Assembly: GCA_964542475.1 (NCBI GenBank)
Contig: CAZIUL010000020.1
Coordinates: 1-64,000, forward strand
Length of the DNA stretch: 64,000 bases
From: CAZIUL01 sp964542475
GTDB taxonomy: Bacteria; Planctomycetota; B15-G4; CAYZWU01
Direction: 5' to 3'
A program made the translations under genes and the position numbers. The notes under the pieces are model-generated. The model saw only the letters and a program-made list of their open reading frames with translations. It did no database searches and was not told the origin of the DNA. Below are positions 41,044 to 49,836 of the stretch, in pieces. How positions within the stretch are numbered: position 1 is the stretch's first letter; every line of letters begins with the position of its first letter.

Positions 41044-42930
41044 CTATCTCCCTTCCATCCTGTCGAGGATATCCTCCATCTTGTCCATCGCCTTGTTCAT
41101 GGCGCGCATGGTCACTGTGAACGGCTCGTCGCTTGTCATGTCAACACCCGCGACCTTGAGCTCCTCCACCGGGGGCATGGATCCGCCGAGCGTGAGGAAC
41201 CGGCGGTAGTCCTCGACCGCGCCGGGTTTTCCCTCGAGTATCCTCTGTGAAATAGCCGTGGAAGCTGTGATCGATGTGGAATACGAGTAAACATAGAAGT
41301 TGTAGTAGAAGTGCGGGATGTAAGCCCACTCAACGTAGCAGATGGGGTTGATCTCCGTGATTCCCTCTTTTACGCCGTAGTAGTCGTTGATTATCCCGGC
41401 GTAGACCTCGTTCAGCTTATCCCCGGTAAGCGCCTCCCCTTCTTCGACCATCTCGTGAATCGTCATCTCGAACTCGGCGAACTGTGTCTGCCTGAACAGG
41501 GTCTGGCGGATACCGTCAATGTAGCTGCCGAGAAGGAACAGCTTTACCGCATCGTCCTGCGTGTTCTCGAGCATGTAGTTCATGAGCAGGTGCTCGTTGC
41601 AAGTGCTCGCAACCTCTGCCACGAAAATCGTGTAGCCGCACGAGGGATAGGGCTGTATCTGGTTCGAGTAGTAGCTGTGCATGGCGTGCCCGACCTCGTG
41701 TGCCAGCGTGGACACCTCCTCGTAGGTTCCGGTGAAGTTCAGAAGCACGTAGGGATGCACGCCGTAAGCCGAACCGCTCGAATACGCGCCGCTCCGCTTG
41801 CCCGGCGTGGGGTGCCAGTCGATCCAGCGGTTGTCCAGCCCGTTCCCGAGCACCTCCACGTAGTCGCTGCCGAGAGGGGCCACACCCGCAAGCACGAGCT
41901 TCTTCGCCTCATCCACCGTGTAACTGATGTCCACGTCTTTTATGATGGAAGCGTAAAGGTCGGAGTAGCGAAGCTGCTCGAGACCCATCATCCGCTTGCG
42001 GAGCTTCAGGTAGCGCCACAGGGTGGGCAGGTTGCTGCGCACGTTCCTGATGAGGTTCTTGTACACCTCCACAGGAACGTTCGAGCCGTTCAGCGCGGAA
42101 GCCAGGCAGTTCTCGTACCCTCTTGCCTTGGCCCGGAACAGGTTCTTTTTCACCTCCCCGTTGAGCAGGGTTCCGTAAAGCCCCCTGAAACCGTTCAGGT
42201 TCCCGAAAAACGCCTGAAACACCTGTTCGCGGTCCCACCTGTTCTGGACGCCTCGGTAAAACGTGTACGCTGCCGCGTCCAGGTATACCTCCTCGCCGTC
42301 GCTCAGCGTTACCGTGGCGCGCGGGATGTCCGCGTTGCTGAAGATGCTGAACGCCGACTGTGCGTTGCCCGTTATCAGCCCCGCGTCCGCCATGATCTTC
42401 TCCTCGTCCGGCGAAAGGGTGTACGGTTTCATGCGCAAGGTATCATCGATCACAGGCCGGTAGATCTCGAGCCCCGGCTCTTCCTTGTAAAAGCCCTCGA
42501 TCTTATCCTCTGGAATCGAAAGGATCTCGGGATCTATCCAGGAAAGCCTGGCTCCGAACTCCGCGCCGAGCGGGGCAAGCGACTGCTTGAGCCCCATGGC
42601 TTTCGAGTTCCGCAGGTCAAGGTCGGAAATCTTGCCCGCGTAAGATGCAAGGCGGGAGAACTTCTTCCTGAGCTCGAATACCAGGTTCATGCAGTTCAGC
42701 AGCTCGCCGGCCGAATCACCGAGCTTGCCCTTGTAGGCCGCAACCTCCGGAATCCTATTCGCCAACTCCTCTTTAGCAGCGGACCATGCCTCTTCGTCGG
42801 GATAGAGATCGGTGAGGTTCCATTTCTCTTGCTCCGGGATCTTATCGCGGTCTTTCGCGTTTGACGACGGTCCGGCAAGGCAAATGACAGCCATGAGGGT
42901 TGCAAGCAGGGTCAAGTGAATCGATCGCAT
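41044..42930 (-). CDS. pepF: exported oligoendopeptidase F (M3B family)
   Basis: About 628 aa, with the thermolysin-type zinc motif LAHEVGHAMHSYYS (His411, Glu412, His415) and the downstream EVASTCNEHLLMNYML holding the third ligand Glu, typical of PepF. Unlike most PepF proteins it has a signal peptide (LTLLATLMAVICLAG), so it probably trims peptides in the periplasm. This suits a neighbourhood with secreted C25 proteases. Start 42930 has GGAGACC upstream. Length and order of motifs are normal for the family. Confidence 0.92.
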   Translation of the reverse strand: MRSIHLTLLATLMAVICLAGPSSNAKDRDKIPEQEKWNLTDLYPDEEAWSAAKEELANRIPEVAAYKGKLGDSAGELLNCMNLVFELRKKFSRLASYAGKISDLDLRNSKAMGLKQSLAPLGAEFGARLSWIDPEILSIPEDKIEGFYKEEPGLEIYRPVIDDTLRMKPYTLSPDEEKIMADAGLITGNAQSAFSIFSNADIPRATVTLSDGEEVYLDAAAYTFYRGVQNRWDREQVFQAFFGNLNGFRGLYGTLLNGEVKKNLFRAKARGYENCLASALNGSNVPVEVYKNLIRNVRSNLPTLWRYLKLRKRMMGLEQLRYSDLYASIIKDVDISYTVDEAKKLVLAGVAPLGSDYVEVLGNGLDNRWIDWHPTPGKRSGAYSSGSAYGVHPYVLLNFTGTYEEVSTLAHEVGHAMHSYYSNQIQPYPSCGYTIFVAEVASTCNEHLLMNYMLENTQDDAVKLFLLGSYIDGIRQTLFRQTQFAEFEMTIHEMVEEGEALTGDKLNEVYAGIINDYYGVKEGITEINPICYVEWAYIPHFYYNFYVYSYSTSITASTAISQRILEGKPGAVEDYRRFLTLGGSMPPVEELKVAGVDMTSDEPFTVTMRAMNKAMDKMEDILDRMEGR

Positions 42931-43037
42931 TTCAGGTCTCCTTATCAAAGCTTCTCATGAACGGAAAACACATATAAAACCTTTTTACTCTACTCTTCGC
43001 AATAAAAAACAACGACAGATGGAGCAAGAGCGTATCA

Positions 43038-43072
43038 TTAGCAATTAGCAATTGACAATTAACAATTAATCA
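43038..43072. repeat. short A/T-rich tandem repeat
   Basis: Four to five degenerate 7-8 base units, ATTAGCA, ATTAGCA, ATTGACA, ATTAACA, ATTAATC, upstream of the sulfatase-like gene. TTGACA within it could be a -35 box, but no good -10 follows at 17 bases. Confidence 0.5.
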
Positions 43073-43138
43073 CCATCCTTTGAATTGGCGCTTGGATCTG
43101 CCCTGAAAAGGCTCTTCCGGTTTCGAACGGGATCGTAT

Positions 43139-44722
43139 ATGAACAAAACAGGAACTGTTGGATCAGGCTCTATCCGGGGAAACGTCCGCGTGGCAATCAT
43201 GGCGGCCGCGGGCCTTGTGATAGTAGCCGCCGCCTTTTTTTTTGTGCCGTCTTTCGGAGAGGACAAGCCCAACATAATCATAATCTCCATCGACACATTG
43301 AGGCACGACCACCTCGGGTACAGGGGCTACACTCCTGAAAACAAGAGCCCGTCCCCGTTCATAGACACGCTTGCACGCGAAGGAGCGGTTTTCACCCGCG
43401 CGAGCAGCACTACCACGTGGACACTTCCGGGGCACTGCGCCATGCTGACCGGTACCCCGGACCAGGTTCACGGCGTGGTCGACGACCGCATCCCCTACGA
43501 CGCGAGGATCACGACGATCACCCAGGCCCTGAACGACCTGGGATATGCGACAGGGGGGTTTTTCTCAGCACCGTACATGCACCGGTTCTTCGGATTCTCG
43601 CGCGGTTTCGACAAGTACTGGTCCTGTATGTCAGAGGACACCATGTACGACAGGCTGAACGAATGGAAGGATATGTCCAAGGAGCAGGCCTCTGAGGAGG
43701 TGGCGATCAGGGAGGTGAAGTCGCACCTCGATGTCACGAGCGACACAGTGACGAACAAGGCGCTCTTCTTCGCAAAAACCCACAAGGACGAACCGCTTTT
43801 CCTGTTTCTGCACTACTTCGATGTTCACAACGACTATCTGCCCAGGCCTCCGTTCGACAAACGTTTCGATCCAGGGTACAGCGGGTGGGTGGATGGAAGA
43901 GCGGTGCTGCGGAATCCTGACATCAAGCCGGACATGGATCCCGCGGATCTGAAGCATCTGATAGCGCTCTACGACGGCGAAATCGCGTGGGTGGACCACA
44001 ACATCTCAAAGCTCTTCGAATCGATCGATTCGGAAATCCTGGAAAACAGCATCGTGGTGATCACGTCGGACCACGGGGAGGAGTTTTTCGAGCACGGTAT
44101 GGTTGGCCATCGCGGCAACCTGTACGACCCCACCCTTAGAATACCGCTTCTTTTCTGGTCGCCGGGCAGGATCCCCCAAGGCATGAGCCTGGATGCGCCT
44201 GCCAGGATTTACGACATCTTTCCCACGGTTTTCGACCTCGCCGGTTACACAGCGCCTGACACGGTCTACGGCACATCGCTCGCGCCGCTGTTAAGAAACG
44301 AACCGTTCAAACCGGAGCCGGTGATGGCTGAGCTCGTCGATCTGCCTCCCGAGGCGCGGCAGACCGGTGAATTCAGGAAATATTTATCCTATCAAAACAA
44401 CAGCTTCAAGCTGATCAAGATCGAGAGGAGAAAGTGGTCGCCCGATAATGCCATCGATTTCAACGGAGAGCTGCTCGAGGAAAGCTATGAGCTATACAAC
44501 ATCGATGACGACCCGAATGAGCTGAATAACCTGTACTCCAGCGCTCCGGAGATGGCAGAGGTCGTCATGAGGGCGTACGAAAAGGAGCTCGATCGCATGG
44601 CGATCCACCGCGCGAAGATAAACGAAGCGGGGCCCATCAACCGCTCCTCTCAAGATCTTCCCGAGTGGATGACAGACAGGCTAGAGCAGCTCGGCTACGG
44701 AACAGGTTCAAAAACCAGGTAA
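43139..44722 (+). CDS. membrane-anchored sulfatase-superfamily hydrolase with Thr in the nucleophile position
   Basis: One N-terminal span (VAIMAAAGLVIVAAAFFFV), then the alkaline-phosphatase-superfamily core: PNIIIISIDTLRHDHLGY with the metal Asp52, and VVITSDHGEEFFEHGMVGHRG with the later metal ligands. Where formylglycine sulfatases have CxPSR, this protein has TLPGH (Thr95), so it is probably not a formylglycine sulfatase and may act on phosphate or phosphonate esters, as Thr-nucleophile relatives do. ATG 43139 is preferred; TTG 43085 is an alternative. The C-terminal region (YELYNIDDDPNELNNLY) is sulfatase-typical. Terminator follows. Confidence 0.85.
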   Translation: MNKTGTVGSGSIRGNVRVAIMAAAGLVIVAAAFFFVPSFGEDKPNIIIISIDTLRHDHLGYRGYTPENKSPSPFIDTLAREGAVFTRASSTTTWTLPGHCAMLTGTPDQVHGVVDDRIPYDARITTITQALNDLGYATGGFFSAPYMHRFFGFSRGFDKYWSCMSEDTMYDRLNEWKDMSKEQASEEVAIREVKSHLDVTSDTVTNKALFFAKTHKDEPLFLFLHYFDVHNDYLPRPPFDKRFDPGYSGWVDGRAVLRNPDIKPDMDPADLKHLIALYDGEIAWVDHNISKLFESIDSEILENSIVVITSDHGEEFFEHGMVGHRGNLYDPTLRIPLLFWSPGRIPQGMSLDAPARIYDIFPTVFDLAGYTAPDTVYGTSLAPLLRNEPFKPEPVMAELVDLPPEARQTGEFRKYLSYQNNSFKLIKIERRKWSPDNAIDFNGELLEESYELYNIDDDPNELNNLYSSAPEMAEVVMRAYEKELDRMAIHRAKINEAGPINRSSQDLPEWMTDRLEQLGYGTGSKTR

Positions 44723-44725
44723 GAA

Positions 44726-44765
44726 AAGAGCCCCGCCTTCAAAAGAAGACGAGGCTCTTGCTTTC
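44726..44765 (+). terminator. probable terminator between the sulfatase-like gene and tRNA-Glu
   Basis: AAGAGCCCCGCCTTC, loop AAAA, GAAGACGAGGCTCTT: a long stem with two mismatches. The A-run before it would serve the opposite-strand tRNA transcript as a T-run, so it may act in both directions. Confidence 0.6.
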
Positions 44766-44843
44766 TGGTAGCCCCAAGGGGATTCGAACCCCTGTTTGAT
44801 GGCTGAGAACCACCCGTCCTGGACCAGGCTAGACTATGGGGCC
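44766..44843 (-). tRNA. tRNA-Glu (anticodon CTC)
   Basis: Complete cloverleaf on the minus strand. Acceptor GGCCCCA pairs with TGGGGCT (one G-U), discriminator A and encoded CCA. Anticodon stem GGTGG/CCATC with loop TTCTCAG (anticodon CTC). T arm AGGGG-TTCGAAT-CCCCT. 78 nt including CCA. Confidence 0.95.
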
Positions 44844-44849
44844 TTAATC

Positions 44850-44909
44850 GCTGTTTTCGATAACTTTTTCTGAAAGCACATCAAAGCCAAGGAGTTTATC
44901 GAAAACAGC
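44850..44909. repeat. 14-bp perfect inverted repeat upstream of tRNA-Glu
   Basis: GCTGTTTTCGATAA (44850-44863) and TTATCGAAAACAGC (44896-44909), 32 bases apart. It begins 6 bases before the tRNA 5' end. A further CGATAAC lies at 44962-44968. Could be a regulator site or stem in the tRNA leader. The rest of the gene-free stretch to 45214 (A/T-rich, then GC-rich) shows no further structure. Confidence 0.55.
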
Positions 44910-45214
44910 CCTACATTCAAGAAAAAAGAACAGCAAATTTCAGCAGGCGAGGTAAATAAATCGATAACAGGTTAGATTAAAAGCGGATATGCTGCCGCTT
45001 TCTCTGCGACTTCCGCCTTTTCAAGCCATTTTTTGGAGGCGGGCCACATTTATCTCGTGCTGAAAAGGATATAATACGTAATAATTTCATAGGACTCGGG
45101 GCCACCCCTCATAATGGGCTATTCGAGCCGCGAGCTTGACGAACAGGGCCTGTCAGCAGTAAACGCCTGACCGGCGGAATCGATCCTGAACTTTCTTGTT
45201 TCGGTACATCTCGC

Positions 45215-47149
45215 ATGAATACACGCGAAAAAACAGTTTTAGCCGTTGTTTTCACGGTCGGTCTCATCCTGCTGGCAGCAGCCGGTTACTACCTCTTTCT
45301 GGGCGACACGTCAGGGCCCGACCCCGTAGAAATCGTTTCCGGAGAGCAGCCTGATGAAGTGGAGACCTTGATAATAAAAGATATCGAGGGTGACCGGGGA
45401 GAGTTCATCGAAACGGCGATCCCTAAAAAGGAAGAGAAGGACATCGGCGCCCTGTTCGGGCTTGTGACTGATGCGGATGAAGAACCGCTGGCGGACGCTG
45501 ATGTGGCGGTGTTCAGATCCAGCAGACCGATCTCGTTTATTTCCGGCACTGTCAAGCCGCTCTACACGACAACAACAGACAAGCACGGAAAATACAGGTT
45601 TGAACCGCTCTATACCGGAAGCGGTTACCGGCTTGTTGTCAAGCATCACGAGTACATGCACAAGAAGCTCGACAACATCCGTATAACACAGGGAGGAGAC
45701 ACCGAGGCGCCCAACATAATGCTGATTCCCGGTAAAACCGTTACCGGCAAGGTGAGGGATATGAAAAACCATCCCATCAGCGGCGCAGTCATAGCTGTCT
45801 TGAACCCGGTCACTGTTTCGTCAAAAGGGTCAACTGGGCCGGGAGACAACGAGCCGTTAGCTCTTACGAGAACAAACGATGACGGCGAATACTCAATACC
45901 CAACATCAACGACAGCAACTTCAAGGTTCGTGCCTCAGCCCCCGGTTACGCGACACAGTTGAAGCGGAACGAACAGGTTTTCACGAAAATAACCGTGTTC
46001 GAGTTCGATTTCCATCTCGACAAAGCGCTGTGCATCGAAGGAGTGGTGGCGGATGAAAAAGACAACCCTTTGCCGGGAGCCCGGGTCCATGCGCACAAAA
46101 TGAAAAGCAAGAACCGCCTCCAGGCCTCAGCGACAACCGACAAAAAAGGCCGCTTTGTCATCGAAAGCCTGTCCGAGGGCATATACTACGTGGCTGCCAC
46201 GCACGAGCTCTATTCAACCGAGCCGATGCCGGGAGTGGAAGCCGGCACTGATAACCTGCGTTTTTATCTGCCCCACAGGAGCGGAATCGCCGGGCAGGTC
46301 ACCGACTCCGGAAATGTCCCGGTGGCTTCGTTCTGGCTCAACATCGAGCGCGAGAACGCTCCCCCGGACGGTTGGACCCAGCAGGAGATGCGGAAGAAGT
46401 TCTTTCACAAGGAGGGCCGTTTTGTCATCGACGGTGTGGAACCGGGAAAGTACACGGTCGAGGTGATGGCATCCGGATTCGCCCCGTTCAAAACCGAAAA
46501 CATAGAGGTGATCAAGGAGGTCTACACAAGCGGCCTTTCAATCGTGCTGAACAGGGGGGGTACGTTATCCGGATGCGTGCTGAGTCCGGACTCGAAACTG
46601 CTCAGCAATGTCACGGTCCGGCTGAGAAGAAACCGCTACAAGCCGAACCCCATAGAAAAGTACTTCGGCATAATACGGGACAACCGGACACCAGCGGTGC
46701 AGACAGACAAGGACGGGCTCTACAAAATAAAGAACATAGTTCCGGGCACCTACCAGCTTGAGTTCACGCACAAAACATATCCTTCACTTCATCTTCGCGA
46801 TGTAAAGGTGAACCTCGACCAGAACACCGAGGTTCCCAAGCAGTGGATGGAAACCGGGGCCACGCTCCAGGGAACGGTCTACAACGAAACCAATCTGGCT
46901 CTGCCCGGAGTGACGGTCAACATCAGAAAAAGCGACACCACATTCCACCACACCGAAACAACGAACGCGATGGGCTTCTACAAGATCACCCCTATTCCAG
47001 CGGGCATCTACACGGTCGAGCCCTTGGGAAACATAAAACAGACCAAAAGCCCGTTCTCGATGATTGGATCCGTTATCAGGAGTCAGGTCAAGAACGTGGA
47101 AATCTTCGAGGGTGAGGTCAAGGAACTCAACCTCGTGATCTACGATTGA
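45215..47149 (+). CDS. membrane-anchored protein with six carboxypeptidase-regulatory-like repeats
   Basis: One N-terminal span (VLAVVFTVGLILLAAAGYYLFLG), a linker, then six beta-sandwich repeats of 85-100 residues starting near 78, 182, 277, 358, 450 and 548. Each has a core like G-x-V-x-D-x-x-x-x-P-L-x-G-A-x-V and a D-x-x-G-x-Y-x-I-x-x-I-x-P-G-x-Y edge (for example LQGTVYNETNLALPGVTVNIR and IVPGTYQLEFTHK). No enzymatic domain. Such arrays are structural or binding modules of cell-surface proteins. Outward-facing with a membrane anchor is likely. Confidence 0.85.
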   Translation: MNTREKTVLAVVFTVGLILLAAAGYYLFLGDTSGPDPVEIVSGEQPDEVETLIIKDIEGDRGEFIETAIPKKEEKDIGALFGLVTDADEEPLADADVAVFRSSRPISFISGTVKPLYTTTTDKHGKYRFEPLYTGSGYRLVVKHHEYMHKKLDNIRITQGGDTEAPNIMLIPGKTVTGKVRDMKNHPISGAVIAVLNPVTVSSKGSTGPGDNEPLALTRTNDDGEYSIPNINDSNFKVRASAPGYATQLKRNEQVFTKITVFEFDFHLDKALCIEGVVADEKDNPLPGARVHAHKMKSKNRLQASATTDKKGRFVIESLSEGIYYVAATHELYSTEPMPGVEAGTDNLRFYLPHRSGIAGQVTDSGNVPVASFWLNIERENAPPDGWTQQEMRKKFFHKEGRFVIDGVEPGKYTVEVMASGFAPFKTENIEVIKEVYTSGLSIVLNRGGTLSGCVLSPDSKLLSNVTVRLRRNRYKPNPIEKYFGIIRDNRTPAVQTDKDGLYKIKNIVPGTYQLEFTHKTYPSLHLRDVKVNLDQNTEVPKQWMETGATLQGTVYNETNLALPGVTVNIRKSDTTFHHTETTNAMGFYKITPIPAGIYTVEPLGNIKQTKSPFSMIGSVIRSQVKNVEIFEGEVKELNLVIYD

Positions 47150-47424
47150 GAATCAGGCTGTAGGCTTAACTAGGATAATTTTTATATAGCGGTTCTCTTC
47201 TTCCGTTCCTGATATCGATTTCGATTCTACATCCCAAACCAGAACTCCCTCTTCTTGAACACCGAACACTTCCCCGTACTTAATCGTATCCAGCTAGTGG
47301 AAATTTCATTCTTTTTTTTGCATGGTATCTATCTTGCACATCGCCTGAAACAGCGGGTGTTGCCTCGGTGCCGCGCATGCAACGGCTTACGTAACGTAAA
47401 ACCTGACCGAAAGGAACCGGACAG

Positions 47425-48993
47425 ATGGCCAAGGTGCTTTTCATTTTTCCGAGCATCAACGCACAGGAGGGTTTCAGCCACGGGATCGCTTCCCTTTCCG
47501 GGGCGCTCGAGGCCATGGGCTGTGAGACAAAACTGATCCATCTGAGCGACTCGCTCTTCGACCTCCCCACCGCTGACGAGCTCGCCTCGAAGGTCATGGA
47601 TTTCGATCCTCACCTGATCTGTTTCTCAGCCATGTCTCAGCAGTACAAGTACGCGCTTGAAATCGCGCGCGAGCTCAAGAAAAGGTTCCCTTTCCCGATA
47701 GCCATCGGCGGGGTTCACGCAACAATGGTCCCGGACGAGGTTGCTTCGGATGATGTGTTCGATTTCATAGGCATCGGAGAGTGCGACAAAGCATTGCCGG
47801 CGCTCATGGAAGCGCTGACAAACGACACAGGCTTTACTTCCATTCCAAACATCTGGGCAAAGACCGATTCCGGGTATAAAAGGAACACGGTTGCCGCCTA
47901 CCCGGATCTCGAACTTCTGCCGGAAAAGAACCACGAAATCTTCGCGCTCGACGAGATGCTTCCCAAGATGAACGGCTGGATGTCGATCATCACCTCCCGC
48001 GGGTGTCCCTACAGCTGCTCCTACTGCTTCAACCACCAGATCAGAGAGCTTTACAAGCGCGACGCGGGGCAAACCCCATCGGATTACATCAGGCGCTACC
48101 CGATAAAACGCGTCATCCGTGAAATGAAAACCATCAAGGAGATGCATCCCTCGCTCAAGGTCTTCATCGTTGATGACGACCTTTTCACGCTCAACGAGGA
48201 GTACGTGCTGTCCTTCTGCGAGGCTTACGCGTCATCCGGCCTTGACCTCCCGTTCGTGGTGAACGGGCACGTACAGGCGTTCAACCGCCGCATGGCAAAG
48301 GCTCTCAAGGCTGCCGGGTGCATGATCCTGAAGTTCGGTGTGGAGAGCGGCTCCGAAAGGATCCGCAAGGATGTGCTCAAAAGACAGATGAAGGACAAGG
48401 CCATATACGAGGCGTTCGAGACGGCGCACGAGGAAGGGCTGCACACATCAGCGTTCATCATGATCGGACTTCCCACCGAAGGGCGAAAGGATGTCGACGA
48501 CACGATCGACATGCTGGCCGGGATCGCGCCCGGAAGGTTCCGCTGGGCCGTTTTCTACCCTTTTCCAGGCACTTCCATACACCGCTTCTGCCTGGACAAG
48601 CAGTTGATCGACCTGAAAAGGATGGCGGCTCTTGACAACTTCTACGAGGCATCTCCTCTCTGCTTCGATCCGGCCCAGGAGCTTTTGATCAAAAAGCTCC
48701 AGCGCGCGTTTCACTGGTACGTGAACGCTCGTTCAAGCTTTGGCAGCGCTCCTTTGTATGCAAAAGAGGTGGAAGCGATCGAAAACGCATCAGAACAGGA
48801 ATGGGCTGCAAGGTCTGAACGGTTCATGGACGAGGACAGAAAAATGTCCGAAAAAATGACCGCGCAATCACGGCTTCATTACTCAATCCGGTTCACCCAG
48901 GTGATGGCAGTAAGGTCCGATTTCCAGGAAGCCGGAACAGAGACCTCACTGCCGGCCAAGGAGTGGAAATCAAAACCCCGGAAATCGTTGTGA
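47425..48993 (+). CDS. B12-binding-type radical SAM protein
   Basis: Residues 1-150 have the B12-binding fold (VLFIFPSINAQEG ... FPIAIGGVHATMVPDEV), but the usual DxHxxG cobalamin-His motif is not seen. The radical SAM core has TSRGCPYSCSYCFN (CxxxCxxC, Cys194, 198, 201), and a distal region resembles methylthiotransferase-like proteins (FGVESGSERIRKDVLKRQM). Reaction unknown. 522 aa, cytoplasmic, Fe-S and oxygen-sensitive. Start ATG preceded by AAAGGAACC. Confidence 0.87.
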   Translation: MAKVLFIFPSINAQEGFSHGIASLSGALEAMGCETKLIHLSDSLFDLPTADELASKVMDFDPHLICFSAMSQQYKYALEIARELKKRFPFPIAIGGVHATMVPDEVASDDVFDFIGIGECDKALPALMEALTNDTGFTSIPNIWAKTDSGYKRNTVAAYPDLELLPEKNHEIFALDEMLPKMNGWMSIITSRGCPYSCSYCFNHQIRELYKRDAGQTPSDYIRRYPIKRVIREMKTIKEMHPSLKVFIVDDDLFTLNEEYVLSFCEAYASSGLDLPFVVNGHVQAFNRRMAKALKAAGCMILKFGVESGSERIRKDVLKRQMKDKAIYEAFETAHEEGLHTSAFIMIGLPTEGRKDVDDTIDMLAGIAPGRFRWAVFYPFPGTSIHRFCLDKQLIDLKRMAALDNFYEASPLCFDPAQELLIKKLQRAFHWYVNARSSFGSAPLYAKEVEAIENASEQEWAARSERFMDEDRKMSEKMTAQSRLHYSIRFTQVMAVRSDFQEAGTETSLPAKEWKSKPRKSL

Positions 48994-49014
48994 ACGGTTC
49001 GGGGAAACCGCGAA

Positions 49015-49044
49015 CAGCTTTGTATGCAAAGCCGTTTTTTTTCG
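49015..49044 (+). terminator. probable intrinsic terminator after the radical SAM gene
   Basis: GCTTTG, loop TATG, CAAAGC, then CGTTTTTTTT. A short stem with a long T-run, immediately before the EIIA gene starts. Confidence 0.6.
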
Positions 49045-49057
49045 GTGTTGGACACGA

Positions 49058-49561
49058 ATGAGAATAACACGTTTTATAAGCGAAGACCTGATAAAGCTCG
49101 ACATGGAGACATGCCGGGATCCGGAGATCGATGATTCGCTCGAAGGCGACAGACTCATCGCCTGCTACCGCGAACGAGTCATCGGGGAGGTGGCGGACCT
49201 GCTCTGCGAATCCGGCAAGGTCGGCAACAGGCAGAAGCTCTTCACCGATCTTTTGAACCGGGAAAAAAGGGCATGCACTGCCATCGGCCAAGCGTTCGCA
49301 ATCCCACACGTGCGAACTCTTCAGGCAAAAGACACGATCATCGGGTTCATGCGCTCCTGGCGGGGAGTGCCCTTCGGAGCTGCGGACGGGCTGGATGTGC
49401 AGGTGTTCATTCCCATTGTCGGGCCGCCTTACAACGACAAGCTGTACCTGAAAATCTACAGGCGCCTGGGTGAGCTGTTTTCGGAAGAAGGCGTGATCGA
49501 CCGTTTCATGGACATCGAACAGCCCGGAGAGGTGATCAGAATCCTGGGCAGCATTTCCTGA
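49058..49561 (+). CDS. PTS EIIA domain protein (fructose/nitrogen type)
   Basis: 167 aa matching the PTS EIIA type 2 fold (PtsN/FruA-EIIA). The phosphorylation site is His84 in GQAFAIPHVRT, followed by IGFMRSWRGVPFGAADGLDVQVFIPIVGP. No EIIB, EIIC or HPr gene is near, so it is probably a regulatory phosphocarrier in the manner of PtsN. The N-terminal 30 residues are charged and lack similarity to known domains. Confidence 0.87.
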   Translation: MRITRFISEDLIKLDMETCRDPEIDDSLEGDRLIACYRERVIGEVADLLCESGKVGNRQKLFTDLLNREKRACTAIGQAFAIPHVRTLQAKDTIIGFMRSWRGVPFGAADGLDVQVFIPIVGPPYNDKLYLKIYRRLGELFSEEGVIDRFMDIEQPGEVIRILGSIS

Positions 49562-49595
49562 CCCGGGGCGCATCTACAAAAAGGAGAAAAAAGGA

Positions 49596-49787
49596 ATGGA
49601 ATGCAACAAGGAAGAGAACGCCAAGAGCTGCGCGTGCACCTATTCGAGCTGCGACAAACGCGGCCTTTGCTGCGCCTGCGTGGTCTACCATCGCGACCGT
49701 GGAGAGCTGCCGGGGTGCTTTTTCACAAAAAAGGGTGAACGCACATACGACCGGTCCATCAAGAACTACATGAAGAATCACTTGTAA
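49596..49787 (+). CDS. DUF6485-type cysteine-rich small protein
   Basis: 63 aa with nine cysteines: MECNKEENAKSCACTYSS then CDKRGLCCACVVYHRDRG and ELPGCFFTKKGERTYDRS. This spacing is that of DUF6485, a short cysteine-rich family of anaerobes, probably binding zinc or an iron-sulfur centre. AAGGAG precedes the ATG. 34 bp after the EIIA gene on the same strand, so likely co-transcribed. Function unknown. Confidence 0.85.
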   Translation: MECNKEENAKSCACTYSSCDKRGLCCACVVYHRDRGELPGCFFTKKGERTYDRSIKNYMKNHL

Positions 49788-49836
49788 TGGAGGGTCGGGT
49801 TCCTTCCCGACCGCAAGATCCGGGCGCCAAGACAGG

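Noticed and set aside
41311..42864. 517-codon open frame antisense to oligoendopeptidase F
   Set aside because: Opposite strand of a clear M3B gene with intact motifs; GC-rich codon composition leaves long antisense frames open. No signals or domains.
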